Shown piece after piece: positions 7,293-15,899 of a stretch of DNA of 43,704 nt (the stretch's first letter is position 1; the number at the start of each line of letters is the position of its first letter). A program made the position numbers and the translations under genes. Under the pieces are notes generated by a model, which saw only the letters and a list, made by a program, of their open reading frames with translations, ran no database searches and was not told the DNA's origin. Source of the DNA: DASRDR01 sp963812945 [NCBI: uncultured Candidatus Rokubacteria bacterium] (lineage in GTDB: Bacteria > Methylomirabilota > Methylomirabilia > Rokubacteriales); assembly GCA_963812945.1 (NCBI GenBank), contig CAWEXD010000009.1, positions 1 to 43,704 of the forward strand, read 5' to 3'.

Positions 7293-8312
7293 ATGCCTTC
7301 GTCCAAGCCCGCTGCCAAGCTCACTCCGAAGGGAACCGCGGCGGAGCTCGTGACGCCCCGGATGGTACGGATCGCCCGGTGGTCGCTTGCGACTTTCGTG
7401 GCGGTCATCCTGCTTCTGATCTTCGCCGTGCCGCGCAAGCCCCCGCCTCCGCCATCGCTCGCGCAGCCCACCCAGGCCTTCGTCGACCGAGTCGGGATCG
7501 TGTCGCCCAAGTTTGCCAGCGAGTGGGCCGGGGCCTTGCTCAATGACGAGCGCGCGGAGATCGTTGTCTATATCGACCGCAAGCCGCCGGCCGGGGACCT
7601 TGCGGCGTGGGCGATTCAGACCGCCACCGACTGGAAGATCGGCGCGGCGAAGAACGACACCGGGCTCGTCGTATTCGTCTTCACGGAGCCGCGGATCGCG
7701 CGCATCGACGTGGGCTACGGGCTCGAGTCGGTGTTCACTGACGCCCGCGTGCGGCAGCTGCTCGAGTCGCATCTCGCCCCCGCCTTTCCGCAGGGCCAGT
7801 ACGAGCGCGGATTCGACGCCCTCATCAGGGCCCTGCGCAAAGAAATGGGCAACGACGATGCGGAGGCGATTCACGCGAGGGCGGCCGAGGACCGGCGCTC
7901 ACAGCGACCGTGGTTCTCGCGGATCGGCGAGGCGTTCGCACGCACCCCACGCCTGGTTGCCGCCACGACGCAAAACTATCTCGAGGGCAGCGCCGGCACG
8001 CGCTTCGTTATCCTCGTGTTCGTCGGCGTCGGACTCGCGATCGCCGCCGTGGGAATCGCCTTGGCGGCCAATACCGCGTGGCGCGTGGCGACGATCCCGG
8101 CGAAGCTGCGGGCGCGCCGGGAACGCGGGGGCAGCTCGATACCCTCGCTGTTCGAGAATCTCAAGATCCTCGAGATCGTGATCGGCATCGCGATGTTCCT
8201 GGTCTGCCTGTCCTTGCTCATGATCGTGCTCCTGAGCGCGGAAAGCTTCCTCACCCGCCGGGGCGAATTCAGCGGCGCGGGCGCGGCCATCGTCTGGCCG
8301 GCACCCCGCTAG
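7293..8312 (+). CDS. Membrane protein with a TPM domain
   Basis: The 339-residue protein has an N-terminal membrane helix (WSLATFVAVILLLIFAV, about residues 30-46), a proline-rich linker, then a TPM-type domain (PF04536-like). That domain runs from FVDRVGIVSPKFASEWAGAL through EIVVYIDRKPPAGDLAAWA and KNDTGLVVFVFTEPR to VGYGLESVFTDARVRQLL. Two more helices follow (about 230-255 and 285-310). TPM proteins are linked to membrane-protein quality control or acid-phosphatase-like activity in other organisms; the role here is unknown. The ATG at 7293 has AAGGAG 7 nt upstream. An in-frame extension through the tRNA remnant is not credible. Confidence 0.78.
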   Translation: MPSSKPAAKLTPKGTAAELVTPRMVRIARWSLATFVAVILLLIFAVPRKPPPPPSLAQPTQAFVDRVGIVSPKFASEWAGALLNDERAEIVVYIDRKPPAGDLAAWAIQTATDWKIGAAKNDTGLVVFVFTEPRIARIDVGYGLESVFTDARVRQLLESHLAPAFPQGQYERGFDALIRALRKEMGNDDAEAIHARAAEDRRSQRPWFSRIGEAFARTPRLVAATTQNYLEGSAGTRFVILVFVGVGLAIAAVGIALAANTAWRVATIPAKLRARRERGGSSIPSLFENLKILEIVIGIAMFLVCLSLLMIVLLSAESFLTRRGEFSGAGAAIVWPAPR

Positions 8313-8769
8313 CCGCGCCCCCTTGGGGGAAACGACCGAGAAGGGGCTAGCGAGTCAAGCCGTCGGTCGAGGACACCGCCCACCACGGACGCCTCACTCC
8401 TACTAGACTCGAACGAGGAGTGCGCCTGGGACGAATCCCGTGGAGGACACCAACGCTTTACCCATATCCGCCAGGACGGTCCCGGCGAACGAGGGTCCGG
8501 CGTCTGTCTCGCGCGGGCACAGAGCGTCCCCGTCGTCTGGCCTGACCTAGGGCCCAGACTTTCAAGTCGGACCGAGGCCGGTCCGTCGGACGCACTCGGT
8601 GGCGCTCGGTCACCAGGCGTCGCACGATTCCCGCATCCGGCGCGGCCCCCCAGAGCGCGTGTGGTGCCGCGGGGGAAGGCCGGGACGGCGATCGTTGACT
8701 ACCTTCCAACGATGTGATTGAGTCGGCGAAGCCGGGTGGGTGAGTCGGCGCGACACGAAGGAGGCTTCC
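8313..8769. other. Non-coding stretch
   Basis: No gene is supported on either strand. A 26-base segment near 8435-8460 (ending GGACACCAACGCTTTA) resembles a segment near 5272-5297 (GGACACCAGCGCTTTA) with a few mismatches, so both may be decayed copies of a dispersed repeat. The far right end holds the AAGGAGG ribosome-binding site of the next gene. Confidence 0.4.
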
Positions 8770-9258
8770 ATGTGTATCAGCCGCCGTGCTTGGACTCTGT
8801 TGCTGATCGTCGGTCCGATGCTTCTGCAGGGCTGTGCAGGCCTGCAAGGCGGTGATCCATTGAAGGTGACGGTCGCCGGCATCGAGCCGTTGCAGGGGCA
8901 GGGGATGGAGATGCGGATGATGGTGAAGCTGCGGGTACAGAATCCGAACGATACGCCGGTAGACTACAGCGGTGTGGCGCTCGACATGGAGGTGCAGGGC
9001 AAGAGCTTCGCCAGCGGCGTCAGCGATGAGGCTGGCAGTGTGCCGCGGTTTGGCGAAACGGTGATCAATGTGCCGGTCACCATCGCTGCTTTTAAGATGG
9101 TGCGACAAGCCATCGCCCTGATTCAGGGCGGCGGTGCCAGCAAGATTCAGTACGAGATGAAGGGAAAGTTGAGCGGTTCCGCTTTCGGCATTAACCGCTT
9201 CTCGAGCCAGGGTGAGTTCGACATGCCCACGGAGGCCGGTGCGCCGAAGGCTCCGTGA
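8770..9258 (+). CDS. LEA14-like lipoprotein (LEA_2/WHy domain)
   Basis: The 162-residue product begins MCISRRAWTLLLIVGPMLL and then QGC, a lipobox, so it is a probable outer- or inner-membrane lipoprotein. The mature part has the water-stress LEA_2/WHy pattern: LKVTVAGIEPLQGQGMEMRM, then VKLRVQNPNDTPVDYSGVAL with the family's hallmark NPN. The ATG at 8770 has AAGGAGG upstream with good spacing. Its codon use looks less GC-rich than its neighbours, which may indicate separate acquisition. It stands alone between non-coding DNA and a minus-strand gene remnant. Confidence 0.8.
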   Translation: MCISRRAWTLLLIVGPMLLQGCAGLQGGDPLKVTVAGIEPLQGQGMEMRMMVKLRVQNPNDTPVDYSGVALDMEVQGKSFASGVSDEAGSVPRFGETVINVPVTIAAFKMVRQAIALIQGGGASKIQYEMKGKLSGSAFGINRFSSQGEFDMPTEAGAPKAP

Positions 9259-9274
9259 GCGGCCGCTCTAGCAC

Positions 9275-9418
9275 CTAGAGGGCATTGGCCGTCTGGCGCC
9301 CGACCGGGGAGCCGTAGTAGACGATCCCCCAAGTCACGGTCTCGGTGATCGAGAGGGTGGCGACGATGACCCAGCCGTACTCGGCCCGTAGCCGGGGCCG
9401 GCGACCGCCGAGCGGCAT
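9275..9418 (-). pseudogene. N-terminal stub of an MFS transporter
   Basis: A 47-codon frame reads YGWVIVATLSITETVTWGIV then YYGSPV. This is the usual start of the first helix of a major-facilitator transporter, but the frame stops 10 residues later. It sits directly downstream of arsO on the same strand, so the second arsenic unit may once have ended with a transporter gene. Confidence 0.55.
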
Positions 9419-9423
9419 GACGC

Positions 9424-10968
9424 CTAGCTGCAGCAGTGGCCCGACTGTCCCCCGCCTCGGCGCGTTCCAAAGGAGATGAGCTGCGGCGTGCTCGGCTTGA
9501 CGGTGGTGCGGGTCGCCGCGGACCCTGGCGCCGCCACCCGAGTGGCATCGGGCGGCGCGCTCTCTCCTTCCGCATCGGTCGACTCGCACCCGCAGCCCTC
9601 GTGGCCGATGGCCTTCGCTTCTGCATCCTGGGCGCAACAGGCATTGACCGACGCGGGCGCCGGCCCGCCACAGCACGACGCCGCGCTGTCGGAGGCAACG
9701 ACGCGCGGGAGAGATGATCCAGCGGGCAGCGAGCTGCAGACACCGGTCTCCGGCAGCGTCAGCTCCACGGCGGCGGCGCCCGCCGCGTCGCCGGTCAGCG
9801 CACAGGCGATCGAGCGCACCTGCTCGTAGCCCGTCAGCATGAGGAAGGTCGGCGCCCGGCCGTAGCTCTTCATGCCGACCACGTAGAAGCCTGGCTCCGG
9901 ATGGCGGAGCTCGGCCTCGCCATGGGGCGGCACGGTGCCGCAGCTATGGACGTTCGGATCGATCAAGGGCGCCAGGGCCTTCGGCGCCTCCATGATCGGG
10001 TCGAGGTCGAGCCGCAGCTCGCGCAGCGGGGCGAGGTCCGGGCGCAGCCCGGTGACCGCGACCACCTCATCGACCACCGCCAGGGTCGAGCCGGTCTCGT
10101 CAAGGATGGCCGCGCCGCGCGGCGTACGGGCGAGAGCCGCGACCCGACCCACGACCAGCGCGACCGCGCCGCCGTCGAGGAGCTGGCGGGCCTGGTGCCC
10201 CAGGGCGCCCCGGGCCGGCAGGGCGTCGGCGGCCCCCCCGCCGAACACCCGCGCCGAGAGCGGGCGCCGGACGATCCAGGTGATCTCGGTCCGGGACTCC
10301 GCCTTCGCCAGCTCGGCGAGGTCGAGGAGCGTGTTCAGCGCCGAGTGGCCGCTCCCGACGACCGCCACGCGCCGTCCGGCGTAGCGGTCGCGATGCATCC
10401 CCAGCACGTCGGGGATCCCGTAGAGGACGTGCTCGCGCACCGCGCCTTCCCCGCGCGCGAGCGTGCCGTCGGCACCGAGCGGGTTCGGAGACCCCGAGGT
10501 CCCGGACGCGTCGATGACCGCCCGCGCCAGGATCTCCCGCTCCTCGCCGGCGGGCGTCCGCACGCGCAGCACGAACGGCGCCGCGTCACGGCCCTCGGTC
10601 CGGAGCTTGTCGACGCCGCGACGGCTGACGCTCAGGACCCGCGTGCCGAGCCGGAGGGACGGCTGGATCTCCGCGAGCGCGGCCAGCGGCTCGAGGTATT
10701 CCTCGACGAGCTCCCGGCCGGTCGGCAGGTGCTCCGGGTCCGGCATCGTCCACCCGGCCTTCGTCAGCATGCTGGCCGCGGTGGGGTCGACGTTGTAGCG
10801 CCAAGGCGAGAACACGCGCACGTGCGCCCACTGCCGGACCGCCGCGCCGACCTGGTCGCCGGCTTCGAGGACGATCGGGATCTCACCTCGGAGGACGAGG
10901 TGCGCGGCAGCCGCCAGTCCGACAGGGCCGGCGCCGATGATGGCAACGGGAAGCGTTTCGGACGTCAT
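9424..10968 (-). CDS. arsO: ArsO-like flavin monooxygenase with a Cys-rich tail
   Basis: The 514-residue protein has an N-terminal FAD-binding GAGPVGLAAAAHL (about residues 12-24), a WAHVRVFSPW segment, and a second dinucleotide motif VVGSGHSALNTLLDL near 205. This is the two-Rossmann layout of flavin-dependent monooxygenases encoded in arsenic operons as ArsO. The last ~100 residues add a cysteine-rich tail (SCCGGPAPASVNACC, HEGCGCES and a final GHCCS) that could bind As(III) or another soft metal. It follows arsR2 on the same strand with about 65 bp between. Its precise reaction is unproven; the ars role rests on family and context. Confidence 0.8.
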   Translation of the reverse strand: MTSETLPVAIIGAGPVGLAAAAHLVLRGEIPIVLEAGDQVGAAVRQWAHVRVFSPWRYNVDPTAASMLTKAGWTMPDPEHLPTGRELVEEYLEPLAALAEIQPSLRLGTRVLSVSRRGVDKLRTEGRDAAPFVLRVRTPAGEEREILARAVIDASGTSGSPNPLGADGTLARGEGAVREHVLYGIPDVLGMHRDRYAGRRVAVVGSGHSALNTLLDLAELAKAESRTEITWIVRRPLSARVFGGGAADALPARGALGHQARQLLDGGAVALVVGRVAALARTPRGAAILDETGSTLAVVDEVVAVTGLRPDLAPLRELRLDLDPIMEAPKALAPLIDPNVHSCGTVPPHGEAELRHPEPGFYVVGMKSYGRAPTFLMLTGYEQVRSIACALTGDAAGAAAVELTLPETGVCSSLPAGSSLPRVVASDSAASCCGGPAPASVNACCAQDAEAKAIGHEGCGCESTDAEGESAPPDATRVAAPGSAATRTTVKPSTPQLISFGTRRGGGQSGHCCS

Positions 10969-11033
10969 GTCGATTTCCCCCCGCGTCGATGCAGGTCGTT
11001 AGTCGGCGTTCGACGACTTACCGGGACAAAAAA

Positions 11034-11396
11034 CTACAGCCGCCCGACGAGGGCCCGCAGTTGCCTGAGCGCCTCGGGATTCACACAGTAGAGAACGTTC
11101 CGACCGCAGCGCCCCGCGGAGAGCAGGCCCGCCTCCTTGAGCACCTTGATGTGCTGCATCGTGGTGGAGTGCGCCAGCGGCACGACCTCTGAGAGGTCTG
11201 TGCACACGGACTCACCCTGCTCGAGCAGATACCGGACGATCGCCACGCGGATCGGGTGCCCAAGGGCCCGGGTCAGCCCGGCGAGCTCCTCATCGGCCGC
11301 CGTGATCGCCAAACCGCGGGCCGACAGCCCCGCCGAGCGCGTCGCCGAACGTGATGCACCGGATGGTGTCCTGACTGCCGGGCTGCCGACTTCCAT
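11034..11396 (-). CDS. arsR: ArsR-family repressor (ArsR2)
   Basis: This 120-residue winged-helix protein reads ALGHPIRVAIVRYLLEQG, then ESVCTDLSEVV and HSTTMQHIKVLKEAGLL, the DNA-recognition helix. The single Cys in 'ESVCTDLS' sits at the site where ArsR proteins carry As(III)-binding thiols, and a second (GRCGRNVLYC) lies in the wing. The first ~30 residues are a non-conserved extension. The ATG lies two bases from a perfect 16-bp palindrome and about 8 nt from a -10 hexamer, so translation from this ATG would be nearly leaderless; an internal start cannot be excluded. It probably controls arsO. Confidence 0.85.
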   Translation of the reverse strand: MEVGSPAVRTPSGASRSATRSAGLSARGLAITAADEELAGLTRALGHPIRVAIVRYLLEQGESVCTDLSEVVPLAHSTTMQHIKVLKEAGLLSAGRCGRNVLYCVNPEALRQLRALVGRL

Positions 11397-11398
11397 GG

Positions 11399-11432
11399 GT
11401 CGTAATATTACGACTTATCGGTCTCGTGTCAA
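11399..11432 (-). promoter_or_regulatory. arsR2 promoter with a 16-bp palindromic operator
   Basis: On the minus strand TTGACA (11427-11432) is followed after 16 bases by TAATAT (11405-11410). A perfect palindrome GTCGTAATATTACGAC (11399-11414) covers the -10 element. A repressor bound there would block RNA polymerase, as expected for autoregulated ArsR. The start codon at 11396 is 8 nt past the -10. Confidence 0.85.
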
Positions 11433-11500
11433 GGGGTAGGAGGAGGTCTGCGGAAGCGCCCGATCGAGAACTGGCGGTTGACCTCCCGGTACTGCTCGTC

Positions 11501-12757
11501 TCAGGGCCGGTTCGAGGGCGGGGTCGCAGCGGTGGCCGTGGCCAACGAACGATCACCGGCAAGATCGGCCGGCCGCAGCCAGACGAATGCGAGCGCCCCG
11601 AGGAGCAGCACGACCGTGACGTGGCCGAAGGCCACCCCCCATCCGAGCACGCTCGGGCCGCCGAGAAGATCCAGCGTCGCGCCGAGTGCCAGCGGGCCGA
11701 GGAAACCGCCGGCGTACCCGAGCGTCGAGTGGACGGCGAGCGTTGCCCCGCGCCGGCCGGGTTCCGCGCTGCCAGCGCTACCCGCGGTCAACGACGACGA
11801 GTCCGACCAGATCAACATCGCGTACAGCAGCACCACCGCGGCCGCGGCCGCATACGGCAGGGCCGCGCTGAAGCCGATCACGGCTGCCAGCCCGCCGGAA
11901 CCAAGCATGGTGCCAAGAATGAAGCGGCGGCGGCCGAATCGAATGGCCAGCTCGTTGCCCCACACGCTGGCCCACACGCCGAGCAAGGCCATCGCGGTGG
12001 CGACGGTGGCGGGCGCCAGCGGCGCCCATGCGTTGGGTGCCTGGGCGGCCACGAAGGTCAGAAACACGACAACCCAGCCGCGCAGTGCGGACATCTCCCA
12101 CGTGTGGACGCAGTACGCCACCGAGTAGGCGAGCGCCGACCGGTTGCGGAGGATCGGACGGAAGTCGAGCAGTGCGCGGCGGGGGCCCGCGGCCCTTCCC
12201 GGAGGGCGGGACGGTAGGCCCACCAGCACCAGCACGAATGCCAGGGCGGCGCCGAGTGCTCCCGGCACCAGGGCCCAGTGCCAGCCGAACCAGGCGTTCA
12301 CGGCGCCCGCGACCCCGAACGAGAGGGCGCCGCTCACGCCGACCGCCGCCGCGTGTGCGGCCACGGCCCGGGACTGCTGCGGGCCTTCCGCCAGGTCGGT
12401 CAAGGCTTTGAGCCCGGGCATGTAGCTCCCGGCCCACCCGGCGCCCATCAGCGCCCGGAACGCCAGCGCCGACCAGAAGCCGGTCGCGGCCCAGGCAAAC
12501 CCGACGAAGGCGATGGCGGTCAGGGCGACGGAGCCGAGATAGACGCGCTTGGAATCCACGCGGTCGGTCAGCGACGAGAGGAGCGGCACGGCGAGCGTGT
12601 AGGCGGCGTAGTAGATCCCGCTGATCCACCCGGCCTCGGTGTGGCTCAACGACCAGGCGGCGATCAGCGTCGGCAGGAGCGCGGCGACGCTGAAGGCTCC
12701 GATCTGAGCGCAGGCCTGCGCGGCGCACATCGCGACCACCCCGTGGTTCGGCGTCAT
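11501..12757 (-). CDS. Major facilitator superfamily transporter
   Basis: The 418-residue protein has twelve predicted hydrophobic segments and the MFS loop signature: LLSSLTDRVDSKRVYLG after helix 2 and GNELAIRFGRRRFILG in the second half. Helix 4 holds FRALMGAGWAGSYMPGL. It lies between arsN1 and arsR2 on the same strand, about 120 bp after arsN1, so it may be the last gene of the arsR1 unit. MFS exporters for organoarsenicals are known in ars operons, but this sequence cannot be tied to a named one. With no ArsB or Acr3 in the window, it is the best candidate exporter. Confidence 0.8.
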   Translation of the reverse strand: MTPNHGVVAMCAAQACAQIGAFSVAALLPTLIAAWSLSHTEAGWISGIYYAAYTLAVPLLSSLTDRVDSKRVYLGSVALTAIAFVGFAWAATGFWSALAFRALMGAGWAGSYMPGLKALTDLAEGPQQSRAVAAHAAAVGVSGALSFGVAGAVNAWFGWHWALVPGALGAALAFVLVLVGLPSRPPGRAAGPRRALLDFRPILRNRSALAYSVAYCVHTWEMSALRGWVVVFLTFVAAQAPNAWAPLAPATVATAMALLGVWASVWGNELAIRFGRRRFILGTMLGSGGLAAVIGFSAALPYAAAAAVVLLYAMLIWSDSSSLTAGSAGSAEPGRRGATLAVHSTLGYAGGFLGPLALGATLDLLGGPSVLGWGVAFGHVTVVLLLGALAFVWLRPADLAGDRSLATATAATPPSNRP

Positions 12758-12880
12758 CGCCCGAAGGGCCGGAGGCCGGTCGAACGTCGCGCCTCGCGAA
12801 GCGTGTCCACGCTCTGTGCCACGATGGCGCGACCCGCGCGCGGGTTCACTCGGGTCCGCTCGGTCCCGGCACGGATCGGG

Positions 12881-13390
12881 TCATCCGTCGGCGGTGGACC
12901 CCAGCAGCCTCTCGACGATGACGCAGTCGCGCCATTGGCCGTCCAGCCGGCCATGGCGCCGATAGACGCCCACGACGCGGAATCCGGCCCGCTCATGCAG
13001 GGCCAGGCTGGCCTGGTTCTCGGGGAAGATCCGTGAGACGAGCTTCCAGAAGCCGCGGGCCTCGTACGCTCGGATCAAGGCCTCCAGCGCCGCCCGGCCG
13101 GCGCCGGTGCCACGCGCCTCCCGCGCCGTGTAGACGGAGTGCTCGGCGACGCCCGCATAGGCTTCCCGGGTCCGGTACGGCCCGGCGCCCGCCCAGGCCA
13201 GGACCTCGCCGTCGCGCTCGACGACGATCGTCGGGTAGCGGTCGCCCTTCTCGGTCAGCTGCGCCTCGATCTGCGCGGCCGAGCGCGGCTCGCTCTCGAA
13301 GGTCGCGATGCGCTCCTGGATGCCCTGGTTGTAGATCCGCGCGATCGCGGCGGCATCGGCGACTGTCGCCAGCCGGGTAGTCACGTCCAT
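12881..13390 (-). CDS. arsN1: ArsN1-like N-acetyltransferase (GNAT)
   Basis: The 169-residue protein begins VTTRLATVADAAAIARIYNQ and carries ERIATFESEPRS, TAREARGTGAGRAALEALI (acetyl-CoA loop) and FPENQASLALHERAGFRVVG. This is the arrangement of the phosphinothricin acetyltransferase family. Within ars clusters this family includes ArsN1, which acetylates the amino group of arsinothricin. It starts 26 bp after arsC on the same strand, which supports the ArsN1 reading over a herbicide-type Pat. Which substrate it prefers is inference. Confidence 0.75.
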   Translation of the reverse strand: MDVTTRLATVADAAAIARIYNQGIQERIATFESEPRSAAQIEAQLTEKGDRYPTIVVERDGEVLAWAGAGPYRTREAYAGVAEHSVYTAREARGTGAGRAALEALIRAYEARGFWKLVSRIFPENQASLALHERAGFRVVGVYRRHGRLDGQWRDCVIVERLLGSTADG

Positions 13391-13415
13391 GGGGCACCCA
13401 GGACGTTACGACTGA

Positions 13416-13835
13416 TCAGCGCGTCGTCGCCAGCCACGCCCGGAGGCGCGTCTCGATCTCGTCCCGGACGCGCCGGAAGGTGTCGAGCCGCTCGTCCTCG
13501 GTACCGGTGGCCCGGGACGGGTCGTCGAAGCTCCAGTGGAGCCGGGTCGTGCGGCCGGGGAACAGGGGACACCGGGCGTTCGCGCTGTCGCAGACGGTGA
13601 TCACGTAGTCCCACGGACGGTCGACGAGGCCGTCCAGCGTCTTGGACGTGTGCGTGCTGAGGCCCACCCCTACCTCTCCCATCACGCGAACCGCCAGGGG
13701 GTGGACCCGCGTCGCCTCGGTCCCGGCACTCGCCGCCTCGAAGCGATCACCGGCGAGGTGGCGCAGGAAGCCCTCCGCCATCTGGCTCCGCGCGGAGTTG
13801 TGCGTGCACAGGAACAAGACCCGGGACCGCGTCAT
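13416..13835 (-). CDS. arsC: Arsenate reductase, thioredoxin-coupled type
   Basis: The 139-residue protein is a low-molecular-weight phosphatase-fold ArsC. The P-loop CTHNSARSQ starts at Cys10, and ITVCDSANARCP places cysteines at 82 and 89. These three cysteine positions match the thioredoxin-linked ArsC type (Cys10/82/89), which reduces arsenate to arsenite through a disulfide cascade. The start overlaps the aquaporin stop (TGATG), so the two are translationally coupled. The arsenite produced would leave by channel or exporter, or go to ArsM. Confidence 0.93.
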   Translation of the reverse strand: MTRSRVLFLCTHNSARSQMAEGFLRHLAGDRFEAASAGTEATRVHPLAVRVMGEVGVGLSTHTSKTLDGLVDRPWDYVITVCDSANARCPLFPGRTTRLHWSFDDPSRATGTEDERLDTFRRVRDEIETRLRAWLATTR

Positions 13836-14506
13836 CAGACCTCCGGATCGGCGAGGCGCGATCGGGGCAGGAGCCAGCGCATGGTGATAACGGCCAGGGC
13901 GCCGCCGAGACACTGGGCGCCGATGAATCCCGGCACGTCCTGCGGGCGAATGCCGGCGAAGGAATCGCTGACGGCGCGCGCGAGCGTCACGGCGGGGTTG
14001 GCGAACGAGGTCGATGCCGTGAACCAGTACGCGGCCGTGATGTAGGCCGCCACGGCGAACGGGACCGCGCTCGGTCGTCCCCGGACGCACGTCCCGATGA
14101 TGAGAAGCAATCCAAAGGTCGCGACGACCTCGCTCAGGAGCTGCGCGGGGCCGGCGCGGGCGTGTCCCGACAGCGAGAACAGCGGGCTCTCGAACATGAG
14201 GTGGGCGAACGCCGTGCCGAGCAAGCCGCCCAGCACCTGCCCGCCGATGTACGCCGGGACTTCGCGCCACGGGAAGTCGCCGCCCGCGCCGGCGGCGAGC
14301 GTCACGACCGGGTTGAGATGAGCCCCCGACAGCGGCCCCAGCGCGACGATCAGCGCCACGAGCATCGCGCCGGTCGCGGCCGTGTTGGCCAGCAGCGCCA
14401 GGCCAACGTTGCCCCCGGCGAGCCGCTCCGCCATGATGCCCGAGCCCACGACGGCGGCGACCAGGAACCCGGTCCCCAGCGTCTCGGTCGCCGCGCGCTG
14501 GGCCAA
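13835..14506 (-). CDS. Aquaporin/MIP-family channel of an ars operon (AqpS-like)
   Basis: The protein has six membrane helices and the two half-helix signatures of the MIP family: HLNPVVTLA and FANPAVTLA. The second has Ala rather than Val after the Asn-Pro, still a permitted variant. MIP channels in ars operons conduct arsenite, and coupling to arsC fits downhill exit of As(III). The start is uncertain. No ATG or GTG lies in frame between the arsM stop and the first helix; TTG at 14506 gives a 223-residue protein of normal length, and another TTG lies further upstream. Confidence 0.85.
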   Translation of the reverse strand: MAQRAATETLGTGFLVAAVVGSGIMAERLAGGNVGLALLANTAATGAMLVALIVALGPLSGAHLNPVVTLAAGAGGDFPWREVPAYIGGQVLGGLLGTAFAHLMFESPLFSLSGHARAGPAQLLSEVVATFGLLLIIGTCVRGRPSAVPFAVAAYITAAYWFTASTSFANPAVTLARAVSDSFAGIRPQDVPGFIGAQCLGGALAVITMRWLLPRSRLADPEV

Positions 14507-14624
14507 TCGGAGCCGAGGGCCAGCGGCCCGGGCCCCGCCGGTTCGGGACCCGTCACCGGTCGGCGGGCGAATCCGGGCCCGCGCATCGATGGCGGTCAAG
14601 AGGGCGCTTCTCTCTGCGGCCGCC

Positions 14625-15446
14625 TCAGGCCGCCGGCTTCCGGGCCCGCACGAACGCGCTCGCGAACTTGCCGTCCACCTGGGGCGCGATGGCGTCGGCG
14701 TCCAGACCCGCATCGCGGAGGAGGAACTCGCGGGCGTCCTCGGCCCGGTAGATGCGCGTGGGATCGACATCGACGCCCTCGAAGCCCGCCTTGGCCAGCT
14801 TCTCCCGGTACTCGCGCTCCTCCAGCGCTCCGGCGACACAGCCGATCCAGAGCTCGACACTCCGCCGGATCGCGGCGGGCACCTCGCCACGGACCACCAC
14901 GTCGGAGACGGCGAACCGGCCCCCCGGCTTGAGCACGCGGAAGGCCTCGGCGAGGACGCGATCCTTGTCGGCCGAGAGGTTGATCACGCAGTTCGAGATG
15001 ATCACGTCCACGGTGCTGTCGGGGAGCGGGATGGCCTCGATCGCGCCCTTGAGGAACTCGACGTTCGTGACCCCGGCCTTGCGCTGGCTCTCCTTGGCCA
15101 GGGCCAGCATCTCGTCCGTCATGTCGAGGCCGTAGGCCTTCCCGGTCGGCCCCACCCGCTGGGCGGAGAGCAGCACGTCGATGCCGCCGCCGGAACCGAG
15201 GTCCAGTACCACCTCGCCAGGGCGGAGCTCGGCCAGCGCCGTCGGGTTCCCGCAGCCGAGCGACGCTCGCACCGCTGCCTCCGGCACGGCTTCGGTCTCG
15301 TGGGTCGTGTACAGGCGGCTCGTGATGGGGTCATCCCCGCCGCGAGTCGTCGCGGGACTGCAGCACCCGCCTTCCCCGGTGACGACCCGGAGTGCTGCCT
15401 TCGCATACTTCTCGCGGACCACGTCGGTCAGGTTGGGTTCGGTCAT
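14625..15446 (-). CDS. arsM: Arsenite S-adenosylmethionine methyltransferase
   Basis: The 273-residue protein has the SAM motif [17 protein letters not shown] and a second [10 protein letters not shown] motif. The As(III)-binding cysteines fall in SLGCGNP (Cys65), IISNCVINL (Cys153) and WIGCVAG (Cys203), the trio conserved in ArsM. An N-terminal Cys pair (28-29) is also present. The enzyme methylates arsenite to mono-, di- and trimethyl species. GAAGGGAG precedes the ATG at 15446. It is second in the arsR1 unit, about 117 bp after arsR1. Confidence 0.93.
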   Translation of the reverse strand: MTEPNLTDVVREKYAKAALRVVTGEGGCCSPATTRGGDDPITSRLYTTHETEAVPEAAVRASLGCGNPTALAELRPGEVVLDLGSGGGIDVLLSAQRVGPTGKAYGLDMTDEMLALAKESQRKAGVTNVEFLKGAIEAIPLPDSTVDVIISNCVINLSADKDRVLAEAFRVLKPGGRFAVSDVVVRGEVPAAIRRSVELWIGCVAGALEEREYREKLAKAGFEGVDVDPTRIYRAEDAREFLLRDAGLDADAIAPQVDGKFASAFVRARKPAA

Positions 15447-15563
15447 GGGTGGCTCCCTTCGTTCGGCGTCAACGGCCAGGTGTCCTCGCTCGAGGCCCGT
15501 TCGTCGTGGCGGAGTCCTGATCAAGAACCGTTGATGAATATGGGCAAAAAAGGGGCACTAAAT

Positions 15564-15893
15564 TTAGTCGCAACGCCGGGACACGAGGCGCAATCCGCCG
15601 GGACGCGGGGCGCCAAGGGTCGACACGACCTCGCGCAACCCGGCAAGAGTCTCCGGATTCAGTCCGTAGTAGATCCATCGGCCCTCCCGCCGATCCACGA
15701 CGAGCCCGGCGTCCTTCAAGGTCCTGAGATGGAACGACAGTCGGGACTGGCCTGCGTCCAGCACGTCGGTCAGCTCACAGACACACTGCTCGCCGTCGGC
15801 CAGCTGTTCGAGGATTCGAAGGCGCGTCGGATCCGAGAGCGCGTGAAACAGGCGCGCCGTCCGCTGCGCATCGCGTGCGAGAAGCGTGGCCAC
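15564..15893 (-). CDS. arsR: ArsR-family As(III)-responsive repressor (ArsR1)
   Basis: This is a winged-helix protein with LFHALSDPTRLRILEQL, the metal-site GEQCVCELTDVL (CxC in the first recognition helix, as in classical ArsR) and SRLSFHLRTLKDAGLV. It likely represses arsM-aqp-arsC-arsN1-MFS and is released by arsenite. An ATG at 15914 would place the first seven codons inside the -10/-35 spacer of its own promoter. The GTG at 15893 lies 6 nt after the -10 and gives a 109-residue protein starting just before the conserved region, so I prefer it. Confidence 0.85.
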   Translation of the reverse strand: MATLLARDAQRTARLFHALSDPTRLRILEQLADGEQCVCELTDVLDAGQSRLSFHLRTLKDAGLVVDRREGRWIYYGLNPETLAGLREVVSTLGAPRPGGLRLVSRRCD

Positions 15894-15899
15894 GGGCAC

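Noticed and set aside
7070-7543. Minus-strand frame ending GAGFEPATFGL
   Set aside because: This peptide ending is a well-known false call produced by reading a tRNA backwards; the bases are the tRNA-Met 3' half.
9901-11091. A 396-codon plus-strand frame
   Set aside because: Antisense to arsO, which has clear flavin motifs; the translation has no domain features.
12881-13390. Phosphinothricin acetyltransferase (herbicide resistance)
   Set aside because: The fold is the same, but the gene directly follows arsC in an ars unit, so ArsN1 is the better call.
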